Assembly (NCBI GenBank): GCA_035525495.1
Contig: DATLED010000062.1
Coordinates: forward strand, 7,496 to 71,495
Reading direction: 5' to 3'
Length of the DNA stretch: 64,000 nt
Source of the DNA: DATLED01 sp035525495
Lineage (GTDB): Bacteria; Actinomycetota; Acidimicrobiia; Acidimicrobiales; CADCTF01
Both the position numbers and the translations under genes were made by a program. Below the pieces are notes generated by a model. The model saw only the letters and a program-made list of their open reading frames with translations. It was not told the DNA's origin and made no database searches. Positions 8,583 through 16,980 of this stretch are shown one piece after another; position 1 is the first letter of the stretch; each line of letters starts with the position of its first letter.

Positions 8583-9935
8583 CTACAGCAGCGTCGCCGC
8601 CAGCTCGGCCACGCGGGAGCGCTCGCCCTTGGTCAGGCGGACGTGGCCGAAGACGTCGTTGCCGGTGAACACGCTCACGAGCACCGAGAGCCCGCACGTG
8701 GCCTCAGAGAGGAAGGCGGCGTCGATCTGCGACGTGTCCCCGGTGAAGACGACCTTGGACCCGTCGCCAAGGCGGGTGAGGATCGTCTTGATGACGTCGG
8801 GCGGCAGGTTCTGCGCCTCGTCGACGATCACGAACGAGTTGTGCAGCGTCCGTCCCCGCAGGTGCGCCACCGACTCCATCACGAGCTGGCCGCTGGCCTT
8901 GATGGCATCGATGACCTGGCGGGCATCCTCGGGTGAGCGCCGCTCGGTCAGCGCCGAGACGGCATCGGAGATCGCCGCCATCCACGGGTCGAGCTTCTCG
9001 TCGAGCGCGCCCGGCAGATACCCGAGGTCCGCCTTCCCGACCGGGATCACGGGGCGGTAGACGCACAGCCGCGCGTAGTTGCGCTGCTCGACCACCTGCT
9101 CCAAGCCGGCGGCGACCGCGCACAGCGTCTTGCCGGTGCCGGCTCGGCCGTCCAACGCCACCACCGGCACGGACGGATCGAGGAGATGGGCGAGGGCGAA
9201 GCGCTGCTCCTTGTTGCGCGGACGGAGGCCCCACGCCTCGACGTCGGCGCCGACCGGCTCGAGTCCACCGCGACGGCGGCGGACGAGCACGGACTGCGAC
9301 CCCGACTGCAGCACCGCGAACGTGTTGGCCGGAAGCGCGTCGGCGATCTCTTCCGCCTCGGGCGCCGCCGAGCCGGCGTAGATGGCGTCGATCACGCGTC
9401 CGGAGACCTGGTGCTCCGACCACCCGGCCTGACGGACCGGGGCTGCCACCGCCATCTCCTGCTCGATGGCCTCGAGCCCGAACGTCGCGGCCTTGAGCCG
9501 CACCGCCGCGTCCGCCGACACGACCGTCACCTTCGGCGCCCGCCCCACGAGGCCGAGGGCGACGCCGATGATCCGGTTGTCGGGCTTGTCCTCGTCGAGG
9601 CCGTGTTCCCGCAGCCGGCCGACGTCGACGCCGTTGAGCGCGACCCGCAGCGTCCCGCCGTCCGGGAGGTCCACCGGCGCCGTGAGGTCGCCGCCGGACG
9701 TCAGCCGCAGCCGTTCGATCGTTCGCAGCACCTCACGGGCCGCCCGTCCGACGGGGTCGAGGCGCTTCTTCAACCCGTCGAGCTCCTCCAGCACCGCCAG
9801 CGGCACGACCAGGTCGCGGTCGCCGTAGGCGGCGAAGACGCCATCGGGATCAGCGACCAGCGCGCTGGTGTCGAGGACGAGCTGCGGGCACGTGAGCTCG
9901 AGCACCTCGTGGAGCACGTCGGTGATGTCGGACAC
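8583..9935 (-). CDS. PIN domain-PhoH ATPase fusion (PhoH2-like)
   Basis: The 450-residue protein joins an N-terminal PIN nuclease domain (first acidic residue Asp22 in VLDTSALV, ELDGLKK ~51-57, later DNRIIG) to a C-terminal PhoH P-loop domain with Walker A GRAGTGKT (~263-270) and Walker B 'VIVDEAQN' (~368-375). In mycobacteria this architecture has RNA helicase and ribonuclease activity. GTG at 9935 is chosen because GGAGGAGG lies just upstream. The gene is convergent with engB (7 bases apart) and divergent from surE. Confidence 0.9.
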   Translation of the reverse strand: MSDITDVLHEVLELTCPQLVLDTSALVADPDGVFAAYGDRDLVVPLAVLEELDGLKKRLDPVGRAAREVLRTIERLRLTSGGDLTAPVDLPDGGTLRVALNGVDVGRLREHGLDEDKPDNRIIGVALGLVGRAPKVTVVSADAAVRLKAATFGLEAIEQEMAVAAPVRQAGWSEHQVSGRVIDAIYAGSAAPEAEEIADALPANTFAVLQSGSQSVLVRRRRGGLEPVGADVEAWGLRPRNKEQRFALAHLLDPSVPVVALDGRAGTGKTLCAVAAGLEQVVEQRNYARLCVYRPVIPVGKADLGYLPGALDEKLDPWMAAISDAVSALTERRSPEDARQVIDAIKASGQLVMESVAHLRGRTLHNSFVIVDEAQNLPPDVIKTILTRLGDGSKVVFTGDTSQIDAAFLSEATCGLSVLVSVFTGNDVFGHVRLTKGERSRVAELAATLL

Positions 9936-10051
9936 CTGGCCTCCTCCGCCGGCGAGCTGTCCGCCGGCCCTCCACCCTGGAGCGTCGGCGGGCGGACGCG
10001 GTGGATGGTCGTGAACGGTTGGTCGCAAACGCGCCGGTAGGGTCCCCGCTC

Positions 10052-10813
10052 ATGGCCCGCGTGCTCGTGACCAACGACGACGGCGTCCACGCGCCGGGCA
10101 TCCTCGCCCTGGCGACGGCACTCGCCGAGGCGGGTCACCACGTCACCGTGGTCGCTCCCCTCGACGACCGCAGCGGGTCCGGCGCGGCCCTGGGTCCGGG
10201 CCACGCGAGTGGGCTCCGCGTCGAGCGGCTCTCCCTCGACGGGCTCCACGAGGTCCCCGTCTTCGGGCTCGACGGGCCGCCCGGGATGTGCGTCATGGCC
10301 GCCCACCTGGGCGCCTTCGGGGAACGCCCGGAGATCATCGCCTCGGGGATCAACCTCGGCGGGAACACCGGCCGGAGCATCCTCTTCTCCGGGACGGTCG
10401 GCGCCGCGCTGGCAGCCGCCAACTTCGGGCTCCGGGGCATCGCCGTCAGCCAGTCCCTCGGCGACCCCTGGCAGATCGGGACCGGTGCCGCATTCGGGGT
10501 CGGCGCCGTGGCGTGGGCGCTCGAGCGGCCGACCGGTTCGGTCCTGAACGTCAACGTCCCCAACCTCGATCTCGCGGACGTCCGCGGCGTGCGCAGCGGT
10601 CGCCTGGCGCCCTTCGGCGTCGTCCGGACCGTGTTCGAGGGGGAGATCGACGGGCGCTTGGTGCTGACGCTCCGGGAGACGGACGACGAGCTCGACACCG
10701 ACACGGACACGATGCTCGTCAACGCCGGGTACGTGTCCGTGAACGCCCTCGTCGGACCACGGGCCGTCGACGAGGCCGGCGCCGTCGACGCGCTCGCCGG
10801 GCTCGTGTCCTAG
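10052..10813 (+). CDS. surE: 5'-nucleotidase SurE
   Basis: The 253-residue protein has the SurE motifs in order: 'VTNDDGVHAPG' at the N-terminus with the metal-binding Asp pair, 'SGINLGGNTG' (~residue 96) and 'FSGTVGAALAA'. SurE is a divalent-metal nucleoside 5'- and 3'-monophosphatase linked to stationary-phase survival. The ATG at 10052 puts the catalytic DD at residues 8-9, as normal. A strong hairpin follows the stop codon. Confidence 0.93.
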   Translation: MARVLVTNDDGVHAPGILALATALAEAGHHVTVVAPLDDRSGSGAALGPGHASGLRVERLSLDGLHEVPVFGLDGPPGMCVMAAHLGAFGERPEIIASGINLGGNTGRSILFSGTVGAALAAANFGLRGIAVSQSLGDPWQIGTGAAFGVGAVAWALERPTGSVLNVNVPNLDLADVRGVRSGRLAPFGVVRTVFEGEIDGRLVLTLRETDDELDTDTDTMLVNAGYVSVNALVGPRAVDEAGAVDALAGLVS

Positions 10814-10825
10814 CGGGAGACGCGA

Positions 10826-10851
10826 AGAGGCCGCCCCCACGGGCGGCCTCT
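10826..10851. terminator. Bidirectional hairpin between convergent genes
   Basis: An 11-bp perfect stem (AGAGGCCGCCC / GGGCGGCCTCT) with a four-base CCAC loop lies 13 bases after the surE stop and 42 bases before the end of the convergent small gene. There is no clear T-run on either side, which is usual for high-GC actinobacterial terminators. It most likely ends transcription in both directions. Confidence 0.7.
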
Positions 10852-10892
10852 CGAGCTTCGTGGTGCCGGCGGTCCGTGGCGCCGGCGGAGGA

Positions 10893-11225
10893 CTACTTCT
10901 TTCTGGAGCCCTTGCCGCTCGGGAAGATGTCGTCGTCACCGGGAGTCCAGAACGTCCCGCCGGCCATGGCGGGCACGGGGGCGGAGACCGACACCGACGG
11001 AGCCGCCACGGGCGTCGACGTCCACGACGGCATCGGGGCCTCGACAGCGGTCAGGTCGACCATCGGCAGAGGGGCCGGAGCGGGGACCGGCGCCGGGAAG
11101 GCGGCGTTCAGCCCAGCGATCAGGTCGGAGCGATCGGCGGCCGCCGGCTCGTGCCGGACGGGAGCAGCATCGGCGGCGGAGCGCTCGCCGTAGACGTCAC
11201 CAAGGAGATTCGAGAGGTCGGACAT
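10893..11225 (-). CDS. Hypothetical Pro/Ala-rich protein, 110 aa
   Basis: The protein begins with a short acidic, helix-prone segment (MSDLSNLLGDVYGER) and a second predicted helix (DLIAGLNAAF). A long Pro/Ala/Val-rich linker follows, then a conserved-looking tail with 'FWTPGDDDIFP' and a basic end (KGSRKK). No signal peptide or membrane helix is seen. The ATG at 11225 is the first start giving this organised N-terminus, but no strong ribosome site precedes it. Function unknown; short terminal motifs around a disordered linker suggest an adaptor or scaffold, which is only a guess. Confidence 0.55.
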   Translation of the reverse strand: MSDLSNLLGDVYGERSAADAAPVRHEPAAADRSDLIAGLNAAFPAPVPAPAPLPMVDLTAVEAPMPSWTSTPVAAPSVSVSAPVPAMAGGTFWTPGDDDIFPSGKGSRKK

Positions 11226-11355
11226 GTCCAGAACTTCGTCGCCGCCGAGGCCCGACTTGAGCGGGATCCTCACGTTGCACTCGAGGGAGGTCGCACGCAC
11301 GCCGGTGACGGGTGTGCACCGTGGCGGTCCGGTGGCGACGGGGTACGGAAGAGGC

Positions 11356-11850
11356 ATGAGGGTCGTCGTGCTGGCCGATACGCATCTGCGACGAGGCGGC
11401 CGTCGCCGCCTGCCCGACGCGGCCTACGACGAGCTCGCACGTGCCGACGCCGTCCTCCACGCCGGTGACATCGTGGTCGCCGACCTCGTACACGAGCTCG
11501 GCGGGTTCGCGCCGACGTACGCCGTGCTCGGAAACAACGACGGGGGCGAGCTCACGGCGATGCTGCCGGAGACGCGCGTCGAGGTGCTCGGCGGTGTGCG
11601 CATCGGCATGATCCACGACAGCGGGCCGACCAAGGGCCGCGCCGCCCGGATGCGGCGTCGGTTCCCGGACTGTCCGCTCGTCGTCTACGGCCACTCCCAC
11701 ATCCCCCATGACGGGGAGGGCATCGAGGGGCAGCGGCTCTTCAACCCGGGCTCTCCGACCGAGCGCCGCATGCAGCCGCACCACACGATCGGCATCCTCG
11801 AGCTGCAGGATGGCGAGATCCGCGGTCGCGAGATCCGCATCGTGGGGTAG
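11356..11850 (+). CDS. YfcE/MJ0936-type metallophosphoesterase
   Basis: The 164-residue protein has the binuclear metal motifs of calcineurin-like phosphoesterases: D-T-H at residues 8-10, 'HAGDI', 'GNND' and 'GHSHIPH', then 'NPGSP' near the end. The compact YfcE/MJ0936 type hydrolyses phosphodiesters such as bis-pNPP in vitro with Mn or Ni; the natural substrate is usually unknown. The start is set by GGAAGAGG immediately before ATG 11356. Confidence 0.88.
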   Translation: MRVVVLADTHLRRGGRRRLPDAAYDELARADAVLHAGDIVVADLVHELGGFAPTYAVLGNNDGGELTAMLPETRVEVLGGVRIGMIHDSGPTKGRAARMRRRFPDCPLVVYGHSHIPHDGEGIEGQRLFNPGSPTERRMQPHHTIGILELQDGEIRGREIRIVG

Positions 11851-11866
11851 TCGTCGGAAGGAGCCG

Positions 11867-13072
11867 TCAGCGCGGCAGGTGGATGCGCTCCCACCACAGG
11901 CCCGGCGCGTCGACCTCGTTCGGCGTGGGCAGCTCGACCGCCGAGGACCACAGACGGGCCAGTCCTGGTGCGCCATGGCGCTCGACGACGCCGCGCACGA
12001 ACGCCTCGCCGCGGTCGAAATGGCGCTGGCTCAGCTCGAGGCCGAACAGTCGCTCGACGAACCGGTCGCCCTTGTTCGCCTCGACCCGCCGCCGCCGCAG
12101 CGCCTCCGCGAGCGAGCCGTACGACGCGATGAGCCGGCCGCCGACCTCGTCCATGGTGTAGTCGATGTACCCCTCGATCGTCGACGTGAGTGCGAGGAGC
12201 TCGGGCTTGATCCGCCGCTGCTCATCGGACTCCAGCGTCCCGAAGAACGCGTCCGGGTCGCCGAACACGTGCTCCCACGAGCCTTGGTCGGTCGGGTCGA
12301 TGTCCGACATCCGCTCGGTGAGTGCATTGGGATCGGGAGCGAACCCGCCGGCGTAGGAGAACAGCAGCTCCTCGAGGCGCTGGCGCACGTGGGGAAGGCC
12401 GAGCACCGCGTGGTGAGCCACCGAATCGAGGCACACCCACAGACGGAGGTCGTCAGCCGGGAGCGACCAGTCCTTCCCGAAGACGTCGAGGTTGGTGGCG
12501 ACGACGAGCAGCTCGTCACCGAGCGGACGGGGTACCGGAAGGTCGTACTGGCCGAGGGATCGCTTGGCGAGATGGCCGACCATGAGGCCGAGCTGCATGC
12601 CGAGGATCATCGGCGCCATCACGCCGATGAGGTTCCCGAGCATCTCCTCGGGGATCGGTCCTCCGAGGCCTGTCGCCAACGGATCGTCGGCATCCTCGGC
12701 GGGGAGCTGCATCGACGAGCCGAGGGACGACGCGAGGCGCCCGAACAGCGGGCGGTACGCCTCGAGGGTGACGTTCGCCCACTCGCTGCGGTTCGTCGCC
12801 CGCACGGACACCGAGCGTCCCGTCGTCGACGTCGCCAGTCCCGTGAAGTCGGCGATCTGCAGCTCCGCGACCCGCGCCAGCTCCTCGAGCCTGATCCGCT
12901 CGAGTGGGTCGACGTTGTCCTCGGACTGGCCCTCAGCGGCCATGAAGCCGCCGATCTGGCGGGCCACCTCCCAGTTCACGGGACCCTGGTTGGTGAACAG
13001 CTTCGCCAGATCTCCGAAGATCGGCATGGCCTCGAACGGGTTGTCGCCGCCGAATGGACCGGGCGCGCTCAC
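11867..13072 (-). CDS. COG5282/DUF2342 zincin-like protein
   Basis: The 401-residue protein matches the actinobacterial family annotated as 'zinc-dependent metalloprotease' or 'putative hydrolase'. It is mostly helical, begins with 'NPFEAMPIFGDLAKLF' and has the conserved 'NWEVARQIGGFMA' region. Where a zincin would have HExxH this protein reads LDSVAHHAVLG, so the first His and the catalytic Glu are missing; related COG5282 proteins also vary here. Catalytic activity is therefore doubtful. It is divergent from the epimerase-like gene at 13090, with only 17 bases between the start codons. Confidence 0.78.
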   Translation of the reverse strand: MSAPGPFGGDNPFEAMPIFGDLAKLFTNQGPVNWEVARQIGGFMAAEGQSEDNVDPLERIRLEELARVAELQIADFTGLATSTTGRSVSVRATNRSEWANVTLEAYRPLFGRLASSLGSSMQLPAEDADDPLATGLGGPIPEEMLGNLIGVMAPMILGMQLGLMVGHLAKRSLGQYDLPVPRPLGDELLVVATNLDVFGKDWSLPADDLRLWVCLDSVAHHAVLGLPHVRQRLEELLFSYAGGFAPDPNALTERMSDIDPTDQGSWEHVFGDPDAFFGTLESDEQRRIKPELLALTSTIEGYIDYTMDEVGGRLIASYGSLAEALRRRRVEANKGDRFVERLFGLELSQRHFDRGEAFVRGVVERHGAPGLARLWSSAVELPTPNEVDAPGLWWERIHLPR

Positions 13073-13089
13073 GTTGGCATGGTAGGTCG

Positions 13090-14055
13090 ATGGTCAGCGT
13101 TGTGGTCACCGGGGCGGACGGGCGGACGGGTCGCCGGCTCGTCCCACGGTTGCGGTCCCTGGCCGAGGTCGATTCCGTCGTCGCCGTCGACGCCTTGTCA
13201 CCGGCATCGGAGCTGAAGGGTGCGATGGAAGGGGCGAACGTCCTGATCCACCTCGGGGCGGCGACGGCGATCGGTGGCGTGCTCGAGGGGGCGGGTTCGG
13301 CGTCGTCGATCTCGCGTCTGATCTACCGCTCGAGCGCGTCGGTGTACGGGGCCTGGTCGGACAACCGCGTGCCCCTGACGGAGGACGTGCCCCTGCGGCC
13401 GAACCCCTCGTTCTCGTTCGCCATCGAGCACGCCGAGGCCGAGCGGAAGGTCACCGAGTGGCGGGACGACCACCCTGGTGTGGCGGTGGCGGTGCTGCGC
13501 CCCGCGCCGGTGGTCGCGCCCGGGGACGAGTCGTGGGAGTCGAACACGTTGGGTCGACCGTCCTCGTTGCGGCGGGCGGAGTCGTTGCCGGTGGCACAGT
13601 TCCTGCACGTCGACGACGCCGCAGGCGCGTTCGAGCACGCGCTGACCGCGGGGCTGTCGGGAACGTTCAACGTCGCTCCGGACGGGTTCGTGTCCGGCGA
13701 GACCGCGCGGGCGTTGGCGGCGACGGCGGGCGTGGTCGTGCCGCTGCCCGACCGCGCGGCCGCCGTCGTGGAGCGCTGGGCATGGCGGCTGGGGTGGGGC
13801 GGCGTGCCCGCCGGAGCGGTGCCGTACCTGGTTCACCCGTGGGTCGTGGCCAACGACCGGTTGGCGGCGACGGGGTGGTCGCCGTCGTTCACGAACGAGG
13901 AGGCGCTCGTCGCGGCCCGGAAGGGGTCGTGGTGGCGGGAGCTGTCACCGAAGCGGCGCCAGGAACTGGCGCTGTCGGTCGCGGGCGTGGCCGGCGCCGG
14001 CCTTGTAGCCGGGATCGTCTTCGCCATCCGTGCCTCCCGTCGCCGCCGAATCTAG
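13090..14055 (+). CDS. NAD-dependent epimerase/dehydratase-like (extended SDR) protein with C-terminal membrane anchor
   Basis: The 321-residue protein begins with a Rossmann loop of the extended SDR type (TGADGRTG) and has the 'LIHLGA' strand and the 'YRSSASVYG' segment of epimerases. The catalytic Y-x-x-x-K is replaced by F-x-x-x-H (SFAIEH), so classical epimerase chemistry is unlikely. The end is a hydrophobic helix (~292-312) followed by Arg-rich residues (RASRRRRI), giving a tail anchor with a cytoplasmic basic end. It may be a non-catalytic NAD(P)-binding protein held at the membrane. Confidence 0.75.
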   Translation: MVSVVVTGADGRTGRRLVPRLRSLAEVDSVVAVDALSPASELKGAMEGANVLIHLGAATAIGGVLEGAGSASSISRLIYRSSASVYGAWSDNRVPLTEDVPLRPNPSFSFAIEHAEAERKVTEWRDDHPGVAVAVLRPAPVVAPGDESWESNTLGRPSSLRRAESLPVAQFLHVDDAAGAFEHALTAGLSGTFNVAPDGFVSGETARALAATAGVVVPLPDRAAAVVERWAWRLGWGGVPAGAVPYLVHPWVVANDRLAATGWSPSFTNEEALVAARKGSWWRELSPKRRQELALSVAGVAGAGLVAGIVFAIRASRRRRI

Positions 14056-14062
14056 GTCCGGG

Positions 14063-15238
14063 TCAGTTGTCGGGGCGTTCGCCGAGGGTCGCGCGGACCT
14101 CGAGGGTCGATGCGCCACGAACGACGGAGAGGCGGACCGTGTCGCCCGGCTTCCTCGACCGGAGCCGGCCGGCGAGAGCGGACATCGACGCCACGCCGGA
14201 GCCGTCGATCGCCGTGATCACGTCCCCGGCGACGATGCCTGCTGCCGCGGCCGGGCTGTCGGCCCGCACGTTGTGGACGTACGCACCGTTGCGGCTGGCG
14301 CCGTCGACGCCGAGCCATCCTCGGACCACCCGCCCCGACACCATGAGCTGCTCGGCCACGGCCGTCGCCACACTGATCGGAGTGGCGAAACCGATCGTCT
14401 CCCCGTCTTCGGTCGACACGTTCGACGCGGCGATGGCGATCACCCGGCCGGTCCGGTCGACCAACGCACCCCCCGAACAGCCCGCCGCCATCGCCGAGTC
14501 CGTGCGGATCATGTCGACGAGCTTGCGCCCCTCGATGCCCGCCTCCTGCCCGATCGCGCTGACCATCGTCGTGCGCACCACCGGGCTCACGCTCGACCCT
14601 CCGGCCGGCGACGCCCCGATCGTGATCGCTGGCTGCCCGACCACCGTGCCACCGGGCGAGCGGTCGTCCGCCGCCAGCTCCGCCACCGGAAAGGAGTCGC
14701 CCTCGAGGTCGAGCAGCGCGATGTCGGTGTCCTCGTCCCCGCCGACGAGCCTCGCCCTCACCGACCGCCCGTCATCGAGGACGACCCGCACCGCCGAGGC
14801 GCCGTCGACGACGTGGTGCGCGGTCAGCATCATCCCGTCGCTGCGGAAGATCACGCCCGACCCCAACGAGTCGCGCCCGTCCTCGCCTGCGCCCATCGCC
14901 TGCACGTGGCCGATGGCCGGCCGGACCTGCGCGGTCAGAGCGGCGACGTCGCCCACGCTCGCCAGCCCCCCGCTCGGCGTCTGGGTCGGCGAGAACTCGG
15001 CACGCGTGCGAACGGGTCGCGCGACGGCAACGACGCCCAACGTGATGAGGACCGAGATGCACGACGTCAGCGCGACGATGGTGACGACGCGCGGCGTGCC
15101 CGCGGGCGCGGCGGCGTGACCGCGCACCGTCGTCGGGATCGCCTCCGCCACCTCCGACGGGTGCCGCCAGAGGCGGTCGTCGGGCGGCAGCAGCGGCGAA
15201 CCAGGCCCGTCGTCGAGCCCGTCGTCGTCCCACTCCAC
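14063..15238 (-). CDS. Membrane-anchored trypsin-like serine protease with PDZ domain
   Basis: The 391-residue protein has the short cytoplasmic motif 'DDRLWRHPSEV' (residues ~20-30) typical of a group of actinobacterial anchored proteases, one transmembrane helix (~51-73), a trypsin-like domain and a C-terminal PDZ domain (~310-385). The triad is His142 in TAHHVV, Asp172 in DTDIALL and Ser255 in GCSGGAL; the last has Cys where Asn is usual, giving G-C-S-G-G. GTG at 15238 gives the WDDD start before that motif. It is the second HtrA-like protease in the window and probably works in envelope protein quality control. Confidence 0.85.
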   Translation of the reverse strand: MEWDDDGLDDGPGSPLLPPDDRLWRHPSEVAEAIPTTVRGHAAAPAGTPRVVTIVALTSCISVLITLGVVAVARPVRTRAEFSPTQTPSGGLASVGDVAALTAQVRPAIGHVQAMGAGEDGRDSLGSGVIFRSDGMMLTAHHVVDGASAVRVVLDDGRSVRARLVGGDEDTDIALLDLEGDSFPVAELAADDRSPGGTVVGQPAITIGASPAGGSSVSPVVRTTMVSAIGQEAGIEGRKLVDMIRTDSAMAAGCSGGALVDRTGRVIAIAASNVSTEDGETIGFATPISVATAVAEQLMVSGRVVRGWLGVDGASRNGAYVHNVRADSPAAAAGIVAGDVITAIDGSGVASMSALAGRLRSRKPGDTVRLSVVRGASTLEVRATLGERPDN

Positions 15239-15310
15239 GGCGCCAAGGGTACCGGGGGGTCCTCGCCCTGCGTCGTCGCCCCTGCGGCCACCGAGCCGTA
15301 GCATGAGCGC

Positions 15311-15787
15311 GTGCTCGTGCCCCCGAAGGACGCCGAGGACTGGGTCGGTCTGTCCGCCACGTCCCTGCCGGTGGAGGGAGCCCTGGCGTGGACGCAGACG
15401 CCCGACTGCGGCGCGCAGGTCCTGTTCACGGGGACCGTGCGCGACCACGCGGATGGACGCGCCGGCGTCGACTGGCTCGAGTACGAGGCCTACACCGAAC
15501 AGGTCGAGCCCCGGTTCCGGCGGCTGTGCGACGAGGTCCGCGCCCGCTGGCCCGAGGTCGGTCGCATCGTCCTGCTGCACCGGATCGGGCGCTTGCACCT
15601 CTCCGAGGTGGCGGTCGTCGTCGTCGTGAGCTCCCCGCATCGGCCCGAGGCCTTCGCCGCCGCCCGGTTCGCCATCGATCAGCTCAAGGCGACGGTGCCG
15701 ATCTGGAAGAAGGAGTCCTGGGAGGGTGGCGAGGACTGGGGTACCGACGCGCAGACGCTTGCCGAAGTGGACGAGGTGCCCTCGTGA
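15311..15787 (+). CDS. moaE: Molybdopterin synthase catalytic subunit MoaE
   Basis: The 158-residue protein has the MoaE hallmarks: 'GAQVLFTGTVRDHADG', 'LEYEAYTEQVEPRF', 'HRIGRLHLSEVAVVV' and the active-site lysine region 'LKATVPIWKKESW'. MoaE with the sulfur-carrier MoaD converts cyclic pyranopterin monophosphate to molybdopterin. No moaD is adjacent. The GTG at 15311 is the start; the stop overlaps the next gene in a GTGA arrangement. Confidence 0.92.
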   Translation: MLVPPKDAEDWVGLSATSLPVEGALAWTQTPDCGAQVLFTGTVRDHADGRAGVDWLEYEAYTEQVEPRFRRLCDEVRARWPEVGRIVLLHRIGRLHLSEVAVVVVVSSPHRPEAFAAARFAIDQLKATVPIWKKESWEGGEDWGTDAQTLAEVDEVPS

Positions 15788-15957
15788 GCAGCCTGCTCTA
15801 CCTCGGGTTCGCCGTCCTGTTCAGCGTCCTGGGCGGCACGCTGATCTACCTCCGTAACCGCAAGCCGACGTCCCTCAACGCCGGCATCGAGGAGTTCCAG
15901 CGCGAGCTCCGCGCTCTGGCGCCGGACAAGCGGCCTGACGCCGACGGACCGCGGTAG
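15784..15957 (+). CDS. Small single-pass membrane protein, 57 aa
   Basis: The GTG overlaps the moaE stop (GTGA) and the stop is three bases before mreB, which strongly supports a real coupled gene. The N-terminal half is one hydrophobic helix (LLYLGFAVLFSVLGGTLIYL) followed by R-N-R-K and a soluble helical tail (NAGIEEFQRELRALAP). The positive-inside rule predicts an outside N-terminus and a cytoplasmic tail. Its place immediately before mreB hints at a link with the cell-shape machinery, but this is not shown. Confidence 0.7.
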   Translation: MSSLLYLGFAVLFSVLGGTLIYLRNRKPTSLNAGIEEFQRELRALAPDKRPDADGPR

Positions 15958-15960
15958 CGC

Positions 15961-16965
15961 GTGGCCCGCGACCTCGCCATCGACCTCGGCACTGCCAACA
16001 CCCTCGTCTACGCCAAGGGCCAGGGCATCGTCCTGAACGAGCCGAGCGTCATCGCCCTGAACATCCAGACGCAAGACGTGCTGGCCATGGGGCACGAGGC
16101 CTGGCAGATGATCGGACGGACGCCGGGCTACATCCAGGCGGTCCGCCCGCTGCGCGGCGGTGCCATCACCGACTTCGACATCACGGAGCGGATGATCCGC
16201 ATCATCCTCAGCCGCGCCGGCATCTCGCGCTTCAACCGTCCGCGCGTCCTCATCTGCGTGCCGAGCGCCATCACGTCGGTCGAGAAGCGCGCCGTGAAGG
16301 AGGCGGCGCGCCGCGCCGGCGCCACCGATGCGTACCTCATCGACCAGCCGATGGCGGCGGCCATCGGCGCTGGCCTCCCGATCGGCGAGCCGCTCGGCAA
16401 CATGATCGTGGACGTTGGCGGTGGCACCAGTGAGACGGCCGTCATCTCCCTCGGCGGCACGGTGGCGCTGCAGGCCATCCGCGTCGGCAGCTTCGACATG
16501 GACACGGCCATCCAGACGTTCGTCCGCCGTGAGTACGGCATCGCCATCGGCGAGCGCACGGCCGAGGAGATCAAGGTCGCCATCGGGTCCGCGCACACGA
16601 CGGTGGACGAGGTGAAGGCCGAGGTGCGCGGCCGTGACCTCATGACCGGACTGCCGAAGACGGTCGTCCTCAGTCCTGAGGAAGTGCGCGATGCCCTCGA
16701 GGAGAACGTGAGCGCCATCGTCGACTCGGTCATCCAGTGCCTCGGGATGGCGCCGCCGGAGCTGGCGCAGGACCTGATCATGCAGGGCATCCACCTCGTC
16801 GGTGGCGGCGGCATGCTGCGGGGGCTGGACCAGCGCCTCGCCGAGGAGACCGACCTTCCGGTGCACCTCGTCGACGAGCCGCTCGAGTGCGTCGTCCTTG
16901 GCGCTGGGCGCTGCATCGAAGCCTTCGAATCCCTGAGAGTCATGTTCATGGAGGCCGACCGGTAG
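15961..16965 (+). CDS. mreB: Rod-shape actin homologue MreB/Mbl
   Basis: The 334-residue protein carries the MreB signatures: 'AIDLGTANTLVYAKG' (phosphate 1), 'FNRPRVLICVPSAITSVEKR', 'DVGGGTSETAVISLGG' (phosphate 2) and 'GGGGMLRGLDQRL' (adenosine loop). MreB forms membrane-associated ATP-dependent filaments that guide lateral wall synthesis. GTG at 15961 gives the standard start. The mreC, mreD, mrdA and rodA partners are not here, so this may be an orphan mbl-type copy. A rod-shaped host, or one making MreB for spores, is implied. Confidence 0.92.
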   Translation: MARDLAIDLGTANTLVYAKGQGIVLNEPSVIALNIQTQDVLAMGHEAWQMIGRTPGYIQAVRPLRGGAITDFDITERMIRIILSRAGISRFNRPRVLICVPSAITSVEKRAVKEAARRAGATDAYLIDQPMAAAIGAGLPIGEPLGNMIVDVGGGTSETAVISLGGTVALQAIRVGSFDMDTAIQTFVRREYGIAIGERTAEEIKVAIGSAHTTVDEVKAEVRGRDLMTGLPKTVVLSPEEVRDALEENVSAIVDSVIQCLGMAPPELAQDLIMQGIHLVGGGGMLRGLDQRLAEETDLPVHLVDEPLECVVLGAGRCIEAFESLRVMFMEADR

Positions 16966-16980
16966 TAAACCGTCCGCCGT

